DNA of 64,000 nucleotides, taken from contig CAXRGQ010000007.1 of assembly GCA_964230215.1 (NCBI GenBank), positions 310,001-374,000 on the forward strand, given 5' to 3'. A program made the position numbers and the translations under genes. Within the stretch, counting starts at the first letter, position 1. Every line of letters starts with the position of its first letter. Below, in pieces: positions 52,443 to 60,817 of this stretch. The notes under the pieces are model-generated. The model made no database searches and was not told the origin of the DNA. It saw only the letters and a list, made by a program, of their open reading frames with translations. This DNA is from JAUILH01 sp964230215 (GTDB lineage Bacteria; Bacteroidota; Bacteroidia; Flavobacteriales_D; JAUILH01).

Positions 52443-53504
52443 TTAATCCTTTTTATCAGAATCAGCTTTCTCTTTTCTGAAGTGTTCCCAACCCTGCGCA
52501 GTCAAAGGCTCAAGATGATCATTCTTGGTAATTAGATTAAGGCCTGAGTTCTTATCCGTCATATAGCCGATAATTGTGAAATCTAGCTTCCCCTTAATCT
52601 TATCATAGTCTTCTTGCTTGATCGTAAACAAAAGCTCATAATCCTCGCCTCCGTTCAAGGCACACATTGTAGGATCTAGTTCAAATTCTCGCGCAGTACT
52701 ATGCGTTGTAGGGTCGATTGGCAACTTATCTTCATAAATTGAACATCCTAAATCACTATGCTTGCACAAGTGGAATAACTCGCTGGCCAAGCCATCCGAA
52801 ATGTCCATCATTGAACTAGGCACAATTCCCATTTCTTTCAACATGATAACTACATCTACCCTAGCCTCTGGCTTTAGTTGTCTTTCCAGAATATAATCAT
52901 TCCCCTCCAAATCTGGCTGTACACTCGGATTGTCCTTAAATACGGCTTTCTCTCTTTCCAATAACTGCAGACCCATATATGCTCCACCCAAATCACCGCT
53001 TACAACAAGTAATTCGTTTTCCTTTGCACCACTTCTTTTTACAGTGTGCTCAGATGCTTTTCCGAACGCCGTTACAGAAATAACCAAACCATTTAGGCTT
53101 GAAGTTGTGTCTCCTCCAACAAAGTCTACATGATAACGTTCACACGCCAACTTCATCCCTGCATACAACTCTTCCAGTGCTTCAACCGAAAAGCGGTTAC
53201 TAATAGCTACCGAAACCAATACGTGTGTAGGCAATGTATTCATAGCACAGATATCACTTAAGTTTGAAGTGATGGCCTTATACCCTAAATGCCTTAATGG
53301 AGCATAACTCAGATCAAAATGCACACCTTCAACCAACATATCGGTTGATATTAAAACATCACCATTTATGTTCACTTGTGCAGCATCATCACCAATACCA
53401 ATAATGGTCTCTTTGTGATTGATCTTTATAGATTTAGTGAGGTGTTCTATTAAACCAAACTCGCCTAAATCCCCTATTTCTGTCCTAGATTCGTTTTGAA
53501 ACAT
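52443..53504 (-). CDS. thiL: Thiamine-monophosphate kinase
   Basis: A 353-residue ThiL of the AIR synthase-like fold that phosphorylates thiamine monophosphate to the diphosphate cofactor. Seen are GIGDDAAQV (ATP/metal binding), the STDMLVEGVHFDL motif, FVGGDTTSS, VSGDLGGAYMG, MMDISDGLASEL and GGEDYELLFT, all characteristic. Length is normal. No TPP riboswitch is visible upstream. An exact -7 promoter element ends only five bases before the ATG, suggesting a leaderless or nearly leaderless mRNA. Confidence 0.96.
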   Translation of the reverse strand: MFQNESRTEIGDLGEFGLIEHLTKSIKINHKETIIGIGDDAAQVNINGDVLISTDMLVEGVHFDLSYAPLRHLGYKAITSNLSDICAMNTLPTHVLVSVAISNRFSVEALEELYAGMKLACERYHVDFVGGDTTSSLNGLVISVTAFGKASEHTVKRSGAKENELLVVSGDLGGAYMGLQLLEREKAVFKDNPSVQPDLEGNDYILERQLKPEARVDVVIMLKEMGIVPSSMMDISDGLASELFHLCKHSDLGCSIYEDKLPIDPTTHSTAREFELDPTMCALNGGEDYELLFTIKQEDYDKIKGKLDFTIIGYMTDKNSGLNLITKNDHLEPLTAQGWEHFRKEKADSDKKD

Positions 53505-53508
53505 GCTG

Positions 53509-53516
53509 CAAAGTTA
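53509..53516 (-). promoter_or_regulatory. -7 element of thiL promoter
   Basis: The minus strand reads TAACTTTG, an exact TAnnTTTG, only four bases upstream of the thiL ATG. Transcription would begin at or next to the start codon. Confidence 0.55.
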
Positions 53517-53572
53517 CATATTGAGCTTCAATATTGTACCTTGTAGTTGAAATTGAATGCCTAATCAGTAAA

Positions 53573-54892
53573 ATGATGCGATTTTTTATCACAGCACTTA
53601 TCTGCATTGCAGCCCTGCATAGCAATGCACAGTCCCATTCTCAAATTAAAGAATACGCTTTAAAGGTTGCTAAAACCTATTGCAGCAACGCATACGAAAT
53701 CCTGCAAAATGAGGATGCTAAGAACATTGCTGAGTGGATGGACAATCAATCATCTAAATTGATCTTAAGTGACTTTACAACCACTGTACATGAGTCTTTA
53801 CATGGTTATGACAGTGAACTAATGGCAAACAAAAAAGATATGCGTAGCGCTAAGGGACACCCACCATACGCCTACTTCATAGATAACAACCTAATTGTAT
53901 ACTGTAAGTTTGAGGATAACATTATTAAAACCGAGACCTTACATCCCGATCACTACCCCATTGAAGTACAATATCTCTTTAGGTATAGCACTTACATTTA
54001 TTCGACTAAGGAAAGACACGATTGGTTTGTAGGGCAACTTGATAAAAGTGACCTAGCAGATTATCACACCATTGTTAAAGCAGACGCCGGCTCAGCAGCT
54101 TCATCAAATATTGACGGGATTTATGGCTTGCTAGAAGAGTTTAATGCCTATTTCCATGATGCAAATTGCGAATTCGAGTTGAGAATGAGTGACGCTCCAC
54201 TGCATGATCCATCAAGTACATCATTTATGCTATCGCCCTATTATGAGTTCAATATTTTTATGGCACATTATTTAAAATACGCAAAAAGCAATTTACCCTC
54301 ATTATACGATAAGCTCATTAAAAACAAAGGCTTGAGAACGGCCTATACCATGATTGAAAGCCGTTGGAGACATCTGTTAACGACGGTGTACAAAAACCCA
54401 CAATTAAAAGACATCTACCCAAGCTATGAAGGTGAAGATGAACTGTTTTCAAATGAGTTGCGTGAAATAATGTCTGATTTTATGCTTCCAAAATCACAAC
54501 TTGAAACTAAGTTCTCTGCTTATCTAAACACATTAGACTACCAGCCAGAGACAATCCTAAAAAACAGAAAAAAATACCAGGGTCCCAAATCTAGTGCAGA
54601 CACTCCAAACGTGCATCCATCATCCTCCATCCAAGTTAATGGTGGCTCTTTAGAGTTTAAAGATGAAAACTTTCACTATGTGGTTATCCATAAAACAAAT
54701 GATATAATGGAGATAGCTGGAGCTCTAGAAGGCTTAGAAGATAAGATTGCCTATGACTTAGATTTGGAGCCAGGCCTCTTCACCGATGGAAGTAACTACT
54801 ACTTTTATTTAATGAAATTTGAGGATAAAGCTGAAGCACAGAAATACCTCAACACCATTAAAAAATCATTTCCTAAGGCCACTTTAGAATAA
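53573..54892 (+). CDS. Secreted hypothetical protein
   Basis: A 439-residue protein with a signal peptide (MMRFFITALICIAALHSNAQ). I do not recognise the main part (about 20-340), which is mixed helical with conserved-looking Tyr/Asp segments. After a Pro/Ser linker (about 335-355) comes a small alpha/beta domain (about 356-439; FHYVVIHKTND, YFYLMKFEDKAEAQKYLNTIKKSFPKA) that resembles a SPOR-like or ACT-like fold in outline only. The ATG at 53573 starts the signal peptide. It may share a transcript with the glycosyltransferase gene that follows 20 bases later. Confidence 0.65.
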   Translation: MMRFFITALICIAALHSNAQSHSQIKEYALKVAKTYCSNAYEILQNEDAKNIAEWMDNQSSKLILSDFTTTVHESLHGYDSELMANKKDMRSAKGHPPYAYFIDNNLIVYCKFEDNIIKTETLHPDHYPIEVQYLFRYSTYIYSTKERHDWFVGQLDKSDLADYHTIVKADAGSAASSNIDGIYGLLEEFNAYFHDANCEFELRMSDAPLHDPSSTSFMLSPYYEFNIFMAHYLKYAKSNLPSLYDKLIKNKGLRTAYTMIESRWRHLLTTVYKNPQLKDIYPSYEGEDELFSNELREIMSDFMLPKSQLETKFSAYLNTLDYQPETILKNRKKYQGPKSSADTPNVHPSSSIQVNGGSLEFKDENFHYVVIHKTNDIMEIAGALEGLEDKIAYDLDLEPGLFTDGSNYYFYLMKFEDKAEAQKYLNTIKKSFPKATLE

Positions 54893-54912
54893 GTTAATTT
54901 ATTTTCGCTTTC

Positions 54913-56448
54913 GTGATAAATGGTCTCATTACTAAAATAAGTGCAGCTTTACACGCCAATCGCAATAGGATTAACCAGATTTCTAAGTACGAACATTTAG
55001 CAAGTCAACTAGTACTGGCCGCCATATCAATAGTATTTATAGCACTGTTTATTTTCACAGCTTTTTCGCGCATAAACTATCCTTTTGATTTGGAATGGAT
55101 GGAAGGTGGCGCTGTAGATCACACTGTAAGGGTGTCGCATGGCGAGCCATTATACGTGCAGCCTAGTCTAGACTTCACACCATACATATATACCCCCTTA
55201 AGCTACTATCTAGGCAGTTTTATTAGCATTTTTACAGGCGATGGGTATGTGGCAGGAAGACTACTATCAATACTAGCTACTTTCGGGTGCTTTGTAGTGA
55301 TGTATCTGATTAGCTTTAAATGGACACGGTCATATTTGCTTAGTATTCTGCCTATCGGTGTGTTTTGCGCTAGCTATGTGCTATGTAATACTTGGTTTGA
55401 TATTGGTAGGGTTGACAGCCTTTTCTTGTTTTTCATACTACTATCAGCATATTTCCTGCTAAAAGACAGCAGTAAAAAATCTCTTGTTTTATCTTGTATA
55501 GCCCTTTATCTCGGTTTTATGACCAAACAATCTGCTTTGCTGTTTTACCCAATTGCTTGTTTACTGGTTCTGCGTTTTGGAACAAAAAAATTCATTTGGT
55601 ACAGCATAAGCTTGGCCCTAATTACCTTCCTAACTATTCTCATTTACAATATAGCCAGTGACGGGTGGTTCTATTATTACGTTTTTCAATTAGGCCAGGA
55701 GCATGCAATAGTAAGTAATATGTTCATCGATTTCTGGACACTTGACCTATGGCATCAGTTTAAAAGACCTATTATTATTGCGTTTATTGGCTTGATGCTG
55801 ATCGCCTATAATTTTAGGAATGAGTACTTAGTCCCTCTTGCTGCTCTTGTATTAAGTCTAGTCGGTATTTCCTATTTCGGTAGGCTCCATTCTGGCGGAG
55901 ATGCTAACGTTTTGATGCCTGCATTCTGCGGAATAGCCTTACTTACTCCCTTCATATTTCATCAATTACAAAAACCCATCAAACAGCTCCGATTGCTTCT
56001 AATACCCAGTTTGTTCACTCTTTACCTTTGTCAACAATTATGGGATTTAAAATTCGACCCTGATAATTACATACCCACTAAAGAAGACGTAGTTGCAGGC
56101 AATGAAATACTTGATAAAATGAAAGATGTGAATGGCCCAATTTGGATTTCGTCGCATGGTTATTGGCAACATTATATTGGCAAATCAAGTAATGCACACT
56201 TTATGGCTCTCTTTGATATCTTGAGAGGAAGTGAAAATCAAGTCAAATCTGAGCTCACAAAGCACATTCTAAACCGAATTGACAACAAATACTACGCACT
56301 CATAGTGCAAGACAACGATTTCTTTATCGATGAGGTAAGAGAAAACTACCACTTAATTGACTCACTAGTGTATCCAAACAACAGCGTGTTCACTACGATT
56401 GCTGGAGTTCATCTGAGACCAGTGAAAGTATATGCTCCCAAGGATTAG
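54913..56448 (+). CDS. Multi-pass membrane glycosyltransferase-like protein
   Basis: A 511-residue protein with about ten membrane segments starting near residue 30. The first loop carries YPFDLEWMEGGAVDH and a TPYIYTPLSYYLGS segment, a pattern of GT-C-type polyprenyl-sugar transferases (ArnT/DUF2029-like) with acidic residues in the first periplasmic loop. A soluble C-terminal stretch (about 400-511) faces the periplasm. It starts with GTG at 54913. A second GT-C gene lies 4 kb away on the other strand, so cell-surface glycan work is a local theme. Confidence 0.75.
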   Translation: MINGLITKISAALHANRNRINQISKYEHLASQLVLAAISIVFIALFIFTAFSRINYPFDLEWMEGGAVDHTVRVSHGEPLYVQPSLDFTPYIYTPLSYYLGSFISIFTGDGYVAGRLLSILATFGCFVVMYLISFKWTRSYLLSILPIGVFCASYVLCNTWFDIGRVDSLFLFFILLSAYFLLKDSSKKSLVLSCIALYLGFMTKQSALLFYPIACLLVLRFGTKKFIWYSISLALITFLTILIYNIASDGWFYYYVFQLGQEHAIVSNMFIDFWTLDLWHQFKRPIIIAFIGLMLIAYNFRNEYLVPLAALVLSLVGISYFGRLHSGGDANVLMPAFCGIALLTPFIFHQLQKPIKQLRLLLIPSLFTLYLCQQLWDLKFDPDNYIPTKEDVVAGNEILDKMKDVNGPIWISSHGYWQHYIGKSSNAHFMALFDILRGSENQVKSELTKHILNRIDNKYYALIVQDNDFFIDEVRENYHLIDSLVYPNNSVFTTIAGVHLRPVKVYAPKD

Positions 56449-56495
56449 CTTGAATCCAATCTGTCAATACCACTTTTATGGTATTTTTTCCTTGA

Positions 56496-56531
56496 TTTGT
56501 TTCTTATTTAGATACATTCTAAATAGATTTG
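56496..56531 (+). promoter_or_regulatory. Promoter of suf operon
   Basis: TTTG (56496-56499), a rather long 24-base spacer and TAGATTTG (56524-56531), an exact -7 match, lie 20 bases before the ATG at 56552. This supports that start over the longer open frame beginning at 56432. Confidence 0.55.
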
Positions 56532-56551
56532 CAGTTCAATTGAGTGAAGAC

Positions 56552-56875
56552 ATGTTAAAAGTAACAGATAACGCAAAACAGCAGGCAATCAAGCTAATGT
56601 CAGAAGATGGCAAAGACGGCTCATTTATAAGAGTTGGTGTAAAGGGTGGTGGATGCTCTGGTTTGATGTATCAACTTGAATTTGATAATAAGATGCAAGA
56701 TGATGATAAGGAGTTTGAGGATAACGGCATCAAGGTAGTTGTTGATAAGAAGAGTTTTTTATACTTAGTGGGAACTGAGCTTGATTACCAGGGAGGATTA
56801 AATGGTAAAGGTTTTGTTTTCCACAACCCCAATGCAGGAAGAACCTGTGGATGTGGGGAGAGTTTTTCACTTTAA
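56552..56875 (+). CDS. A-type iron-sulfur carrier (HesB/IscA/SufA-like)
   Basis: A 107-residue A-type carrier with the three ligand Cys: Cys35 in GGCSGLMY, and Cys99 and Cys101 in GRTCGCGESF. These proteins accept Fe-S clusters from the SufBCD scaffold and pass them to apoproteins. It is first in the suf operon, nine bases before sufB. The open frame extends upstream to 56432, but only the ATG at 56552 gives normal length and fits the promoter. Confidence 0.93.
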   Translation: MLKVTDNAKQQAIKLMSEDGKDGSFIRVGVKGGGCSGLMYQLEFDNKMQDDDKEFEDNGIKVVVDKKSFLYLVGTELDYQGGLNGKGFVFHNPNAGRTCGCGESFSL

Positions 56876-56884
56876 AAAGAGGGC

Positions 56885-58330
56885 ATGGGATATACTGAAG
56901 ACGATTTAAGAGAAGACTTAAAGAATAAAGAATACGAGTTTGGTTTTACTACAAATGTTGAATCTGACAAGGCTCCAAAAGGACTAAACGAAGACATCAT
57001 TCGTTTTATATCAGCTAAAAAGAATGAACCAGAGTGGTTGTTAGAGTTCAGGCTCAATGCCTTTAGACATTGGGAAACAATGGAGGAGCCTGATTGGGCT
57101 CATGTAAAATATCCTAAACCTGATTTCCAGGATTTACATTATTACGCAGCGCCTAAAAAGAAACCAAAAGTCGATAGTTTAGATGATATTGATCCAGAAG
57201 TCCGCAAGACCATGGATAGACTGGGAATCTCATTAGATGAGCAGAAAAGATTAACAGGTGTAGCGGTAGATTTCGTGATGGATTCTGTTTCTGTTGCAAC
57301 ATCTTTTAAAGAAAAGTTGGGCGAATTAGGTATAATTTTCTGTTCGTTCTCTGAAGCAGTACAAGATCATCCCGAATTAGTAAAAAAATACATGGGTACA
57401 GTTGTGCCAGCTACTGATAACTTCTATGCTACCCTCAACTCGGCAGTATTTACGGATGGATCGTTTTGTTATATTCCTAAAGGCGTAAAATGTCCAATGG
57501 AATTATCCACATACTTCAGAATTAATGAGGCTAATACCGGACAGTTTGAACGTACACTGGTTGTGGCAGATAAAGGCAGCTATGTGAGTTACCTAGAAGG
57601 TTGTACAGCACCAATGAGGGATGAAAACCAATTACACGCTGCTGTAGTCGAGCTTATCGCTCTGGATGATGCTGAAATAAAATACTCGACAGTTCAGAAC
57701 TGGTATCCTGGCGACGAAAACGGAAAGGGCGGTATCTATAATTTTGTTACCAAACGTGGAATTTGTGAGCGCAATGCTAAAATTTCGTGGACGCAGGTTG
57801 AGACGGGGTCAGCAGTAACATGGAAATATCCTTCATGCATTCTGAAAGGTGACAATTCGGTTGGTGAGTTTTATTCGGTTGCAGTAACTAACAATTACCA
57901 GCAAGCCGATACAGGTACTAAAATGATTCATATAGGTAAGAACACGCATAGCACCATTATATCAAAAGGTATTTCGGCAGGGAAAAGCCAGAATTCATAC
58001 CGTGGTTTGGTGAAAGTAGGAAAAGGGGCAGATAATGCCCGAAACTTCTCGCAATGTGACTCACTCCTTATGACGGACACAAGTGGTGCACATACATTCC
58101 CATATATAGAAATTGATAATAAGAGTGCGAAGGTTGAGCATGAAGCAACTACATCAAAAATTGGTGAAGATCAAATATTTTACTGCTTACAAAGAGGTAT
58201 TGGCGAAGAAAAGGCAATCAGTTTAATTGTAAACGGTTACGCAAAAGAAGTATTAAATAAACTACCTATGGAGTTTGCAGTTGAAGCACAGAAGCTGTTG
58301 GCTATATCATTGGAGGGAAGTGTTGGGTAG
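56885..58330 (+). CDS. sufB: Fe-S cluster assembly scaffold protein SufB
   Basis: A full-length 481-residue SufB. The right-handed beta-helix core region has KGVKCPMELSTYFRIN, VSYLEGCTAPM, QNWYPGD, SRG-type RGICERNAKISWTQVETGSAVTWKYPS and HSTIISKGISAGKSQNSYRG, with the conserved C-terminal EATTSKIGEDQIFYCLQRGI. It forms the SufBC2D complex where clusters are built from SufS-derived sulfur. It precedes sufC, but an S23 ORF bounded by inverted repeats is inserted between them. Confidence 0.97.
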   Translation: MGYTEDDLREDLKNKEYEFGFTTNVESDKAPKGLNEDIIRFISAKKNEPEWLLEFRLNAFRHWETMEEPDWAHVKYPKPDFQDLHYYAAPKKKPKVDSLDDIDPEVRKTMDRLGISLDEQKRLTGVAVDFVMDSVSVATSFKEKLGELGIIFCSFSEAVQDHPELVKKYMGTVVPATDNFYATLNSAVFTDGSFCYIPKGVKCPMELSTYFRINEANTGQFERTLVVADKGSYVSYLEGCTAPMRDENQLHAAVVELIALDDAEIKYSTVQNWYPGDENGKGGIYNFVTKRGICERNAKISWTQVETGSAVTWKYPSCILKGDNSVGEFYSVAVTNNYQQADTGTKMIHIGKNTHSTIISKGISAGKSQNSYRGLVKVGKGADNARNFSQCDSLLMTDTSGAHTFPYIEIDNKSAKVEHEATTSKIGEDQIFYCLQRGIGEEKAISLIVNGYAKEVLNKLPMEFAVEAQKLLAISLEGSVG

Positions 58331-58334
58331 ATAA

Positions 58335-58808
58335 ATTCGAAATTTGAGATTCGAAATTTGAAATTATGAGTGCTAAGAAGATATTTGAAGAATTACAGGT
58401 GTGGCAAGATGCTAGGATCTTATTTAAAAATATTAATTCATTGATATTTCATGACTCAAAGTTATCTGAACATAAAGCGCTTATTTATCAAATACAACGA
58501 TCCTCCGGCTCAATAATGGACAATATTGCCGAAGGGTTTGATAGAGGTGGAAATAAAGAGTTCATTCAATTTTTATCAATTGCCAAAGGTTCTGCAGCTG
58601 AAACTAGATCACAGTTGTATCGAATATTAGATTTAAAACTATTCAGTGAGACTGATGTAAACAAATTAATTGATGACGCATCTAATATCTCAAAACAGTT
58701 GAATGGATTTATTCAATACCTGAAAAACTCAGAATTTAAAGGACCTAAATACAATCAAGTAAGAGAAGAATTTGATCTCGAGGAACAATATCGAATTTCA
58801 AATTTCAA
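58335..58808 (+). mobile_element. S23-ORF insert between sufB and sufC, with inverted repeats
   Basis: A 13-bp perfect inverted repeat (58353-58365 with 58794-58806; 17 bp with one mismatch at 58349-58365/58794-58810) encloses the S23 ORF. The left end also has a 13-base direct repeat (58335-58347 and 58349-58361). The S23 ATG follows the left arm immediately and its stop lies at the end of the right arm. ATAA occurs on both outer sides (58331-58334 and 58809-58812), possibly a target duplication or chance. In the suf mRNA the arms could pair. Confidence 0.55.
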
Positions 58809-58812
58809 ATAA
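58366..58812 (+). CDS. S23/four-helix-bundle protein (IVP-type) inside suf operon
   Basis: A 148-residue four-helix-bundle S23-family protein (EELQVWQDARILFKNI, LIYQIQRSSGSIMDNIAEGFDRGGNKEFIQFLSIAKGSAAETRSQL). The core is 120 residues; the extra C-terminal tail ends in RISNFK, encoded by the right inverted repeat itself. It is a distant paralogue of the protein at 28935-29324, not a recent copy. Function is unknown; the family name 'ribosomal protein' is a historical error. It lies in the operon's direction with 12 bases to sufC. Confidence 0.88.
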   Translation: MSAKKIFEELQVWQDARILFKNINSLIFHDSKLSEHKALIYQIQRSSGSIMDNIAEGFDRGGNKEFIQFLSIAKGSAAETRSQLYRILDLKLFSETDVNKLIDDASNISKQLNGFIQYLKNSEFKGPKYNQVREEFDLEEQYRISNFK

Positions 58813-58824
58813 AGAATTAGAGAA

Positions 58825-59577
58825 ATGATTAAAATAAACAACTTACACGCCGAAATTGACGGAAAAAAAATCCTCAATGGCATCAATTTAGAGGTAAAAG
58901 CTGGAGAAGTGCATGCTATAATGGGACCAAATGGTTCTGGTAAAAGCACATTAGCGTCCGTATTGGCGGGTAGAGAAGATTATGAAGTAACTGAAGGATC
59001 AGTAGACTTTGATGGTGAGGACTTGCTGGATATGGACCCCGAAGAAAGAGCTAGAGAAGGCGTTTTCCTTGCATTCCAGTATCCTGTAGAAATTCCGGGT
59101 GTTAGTAATATCAATTTCCTTAAAGCGGCGCTTGAAGAAGTACACGAACACAAAGGTATTGCACCTCTAACGGCTAAAGAATTCTTAGCTAAAGTGCGTG
59201 AAAAAAGTGCTCTGGTTGAGCTAGACAACAAACTGGCGAATCGTTCTGTAAACGAAGGCTTCTCAGGAGGTGAAAAGAAAAGAAATGAAATCTTTCAAAT
59301 GGCTATGCTAGAGCCTAAACTTTCAATTCTTGATGAAACTGATTCAGGATTGGATATTGATGCATTAAGAATTGTTGCTAATGGTGTAAACAAACTTAAG
59401 TCTGATAAAAACGCAACCATCGTTGTTACACATTACCAAAGACTTTTAGACTATATCGTACCAGATTACGTACATGTATTATACAACGGAAGAATTGTAA
59501 AAACGGGAAATAAAGATCTAGCACTTGAGCTTGAAGAAAAAGGCTACGATTGGATTAAAGAAGAAGTTGAAGCATAG
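58825..59577 (+). CDS. sufC: Fe-S cluster assembly ATPase SufC
   Basis: A 250-residue ABC-type ATPase: Walker A GPNGSGKST, Q-loop FQYPVEIPG, signature FSGGEKKR, Walker B LSILDETDSGLDID and a switch His in VVTHYQRLL. The SufC-typical EIPGVS and KRNEI features are present. It powers conformational change in the SufBC2D scaffold in the cytoplasm and is not a membrane transporter. It follows the S23 insert and precedes sufD by four bases. Confidence 0.97.
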   Translation: MIKINNLHAEIDGKKILNGINLEVKAGEVHAIMGPNGSGKSTLASVLAGREDYEVTEGSVDFDGEDLLDMDPEERAREGVFLAFQYPVEIPGVSNINFLKAALEEVHEHKGIAPLTAKEFLAKVREKSALVELDNKLANRSVNEGFSGGEKKRNEIFQMAMLEPKLSILDETDSGLDIDALRIVANGVNKLKSDKNATIVVTHYQRLLDYIVPDYVHVLYNGRIVKTGNKDLALELEEKGYDWIKEEVEA

Positions 59578-59581
59578 AATT

Positions 59582-60817
59582 ATGGCGGATATTAGAGAAT
59601 TCACAAGCAATTTTATTAGTGGTGATAACAACCTGGACATTCGTAAGGACGGAATTGCTGCATTGAGTAGCCTTGCTTTCCCAACAAGGAAAACAGAAGC
59701 GTGGAAATATACGCGCGTAAATAAGATTGTTAATGCTGAGCTTACTCAATCAAGCAAACTAGATGAAGCTAGCACGATAGGGCAAATTCAAAACCTTGAC
59801 TGCTATGAGATTTATATGATTAACGGCCGTATTAGCGGAGATATTTCTAAGCTTATATCGCAAAATGGAGTGACTCTGGAATCAATTGCACAATCAAAAG
59901 TAACAAATGCACTTCCATCCAACGACAATGTGTTTACACTTATTAATCAAGCCTACTTTACAGACGGAATAGCTCTAAAAGTTGCGAAAAACGTGCAATT
60001 GGACAAACCTATTCATGTTATACATCTGGGCAAAGGTGAATCCATTACTAATCAAATTAGACACCGTGTAGAACTTGAACAAGGTGGGCAGGCTCAAGTA
60101 ATTTATTCCTACTTAAGCGATGACAATTCAATGCAGTTTAACAATGTTGTATTCGAAGGCTTAGTGGCAGAAAATGCAAGCCTTACAATCGTTAAGATTC
60201 AAGACGAAAACGAAAACACTTCACATATCGCGAAAGACAGAGTTGATCAAAAAGCAGATAGTCGTTTTTCGATTAATACGGTTACAGTGGGTGGTAAGTT
60301 AGTCCGCAACGATCTTGAGATTGATGTAAATGGGAAAAATTGTGAAACCGTATTAAACGGTGCATTTGTATCCGATAACGACCAACATATAGATAATCAC
60401 AGCATTGTAGACCATAAAATTTCCGATTGTTACTCGAACGAGCTTTACAAAGGAGTAATGGCTGGAAAATCTACTGGTGTATTCAACGGAAAAGTGTTTG
60501 TTAGACAGGATGCTCAGCGTATAAACGCCTTCCAGAGTAATGGCAACATTCTGCTGAGCGATAATGCTTCTATTTATACCAAACCTGAGCTAGAAATCTA
60601 TGCAGATGACGTAAAGTGTAGTCATGGAACTACAACTGGTCAGCTTGATGATGAAGCTGTGTTTTACTTACGTGCACGTGGTTTGTCAGAGAAATCTGCA
60701 AAACGTTTGCTCGTTGGGGCCTTTGTAAAAGAAACAATTGAAAACATAGAACTAGATTCGCTTAGAGAGCACCTAGAGGACATTCTAGATAGAAAATTTA
60801 ATAGCCTGAATGACTAA
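59582..60817 (+). CDS. sufD: Fe-S cluster assembly protein SufD
   Basis: A 411-residue SufD, the partner of SufB in the scaffold. Visible are the N-terminal FPTRKTEAWKYTRV segment, a central beta-helix region and the conserved C-terminal part CSHGTTTGQLDDEAVFYLRARGLSEKSAKRLLVGAFV. The ATG at 59582 lies four bases after sufC; an in-frame start at 59525 inside sufC is unlikely. Its stop overlaps sufS by eight bases. Confidence 0.96.
   Translation: MADIREFTSNFISGDNNLDIRKDGIAALSSLAFPTRKTEAWKYTRVNKIVNAELTQSSKLDEASTIGQIQNLDCYEIYMINGRISGDISKLISQNGVTLESIAQSKVTNALPSNDNVFTLINQAYFTDGIALKVAKNVQLDKPIHVIHLGKGESITNQIRHRVELEQGGQAQVIYSYLSDDNSMQFNNVVFEGLVAENASLTIVKIQDENENTSHIAKDRVDQKADSRFSINTVTVGGKLVRNDLEIDVNGKNCETVLNGAFVSDNDQHIDNHSIVDHKISDCYSNELYKGVMAGKSTGVFNGKVFVRQDAQRINAFQSNGNILLSDNASIYTKPELEIYADDVKCSHGTTTGQLDDEAVFYLRARGLSEKSAKRLLVGAFVKETIENIELDSLREHLEDILDRKFNSLND

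Noticed and set aside
52443..53572. TPP riboswitch for thiL
   Set aside because: The gap upstream of thiL is only about 70 bases and shared with a divergent gene; no thi-box-like sequence is visible.
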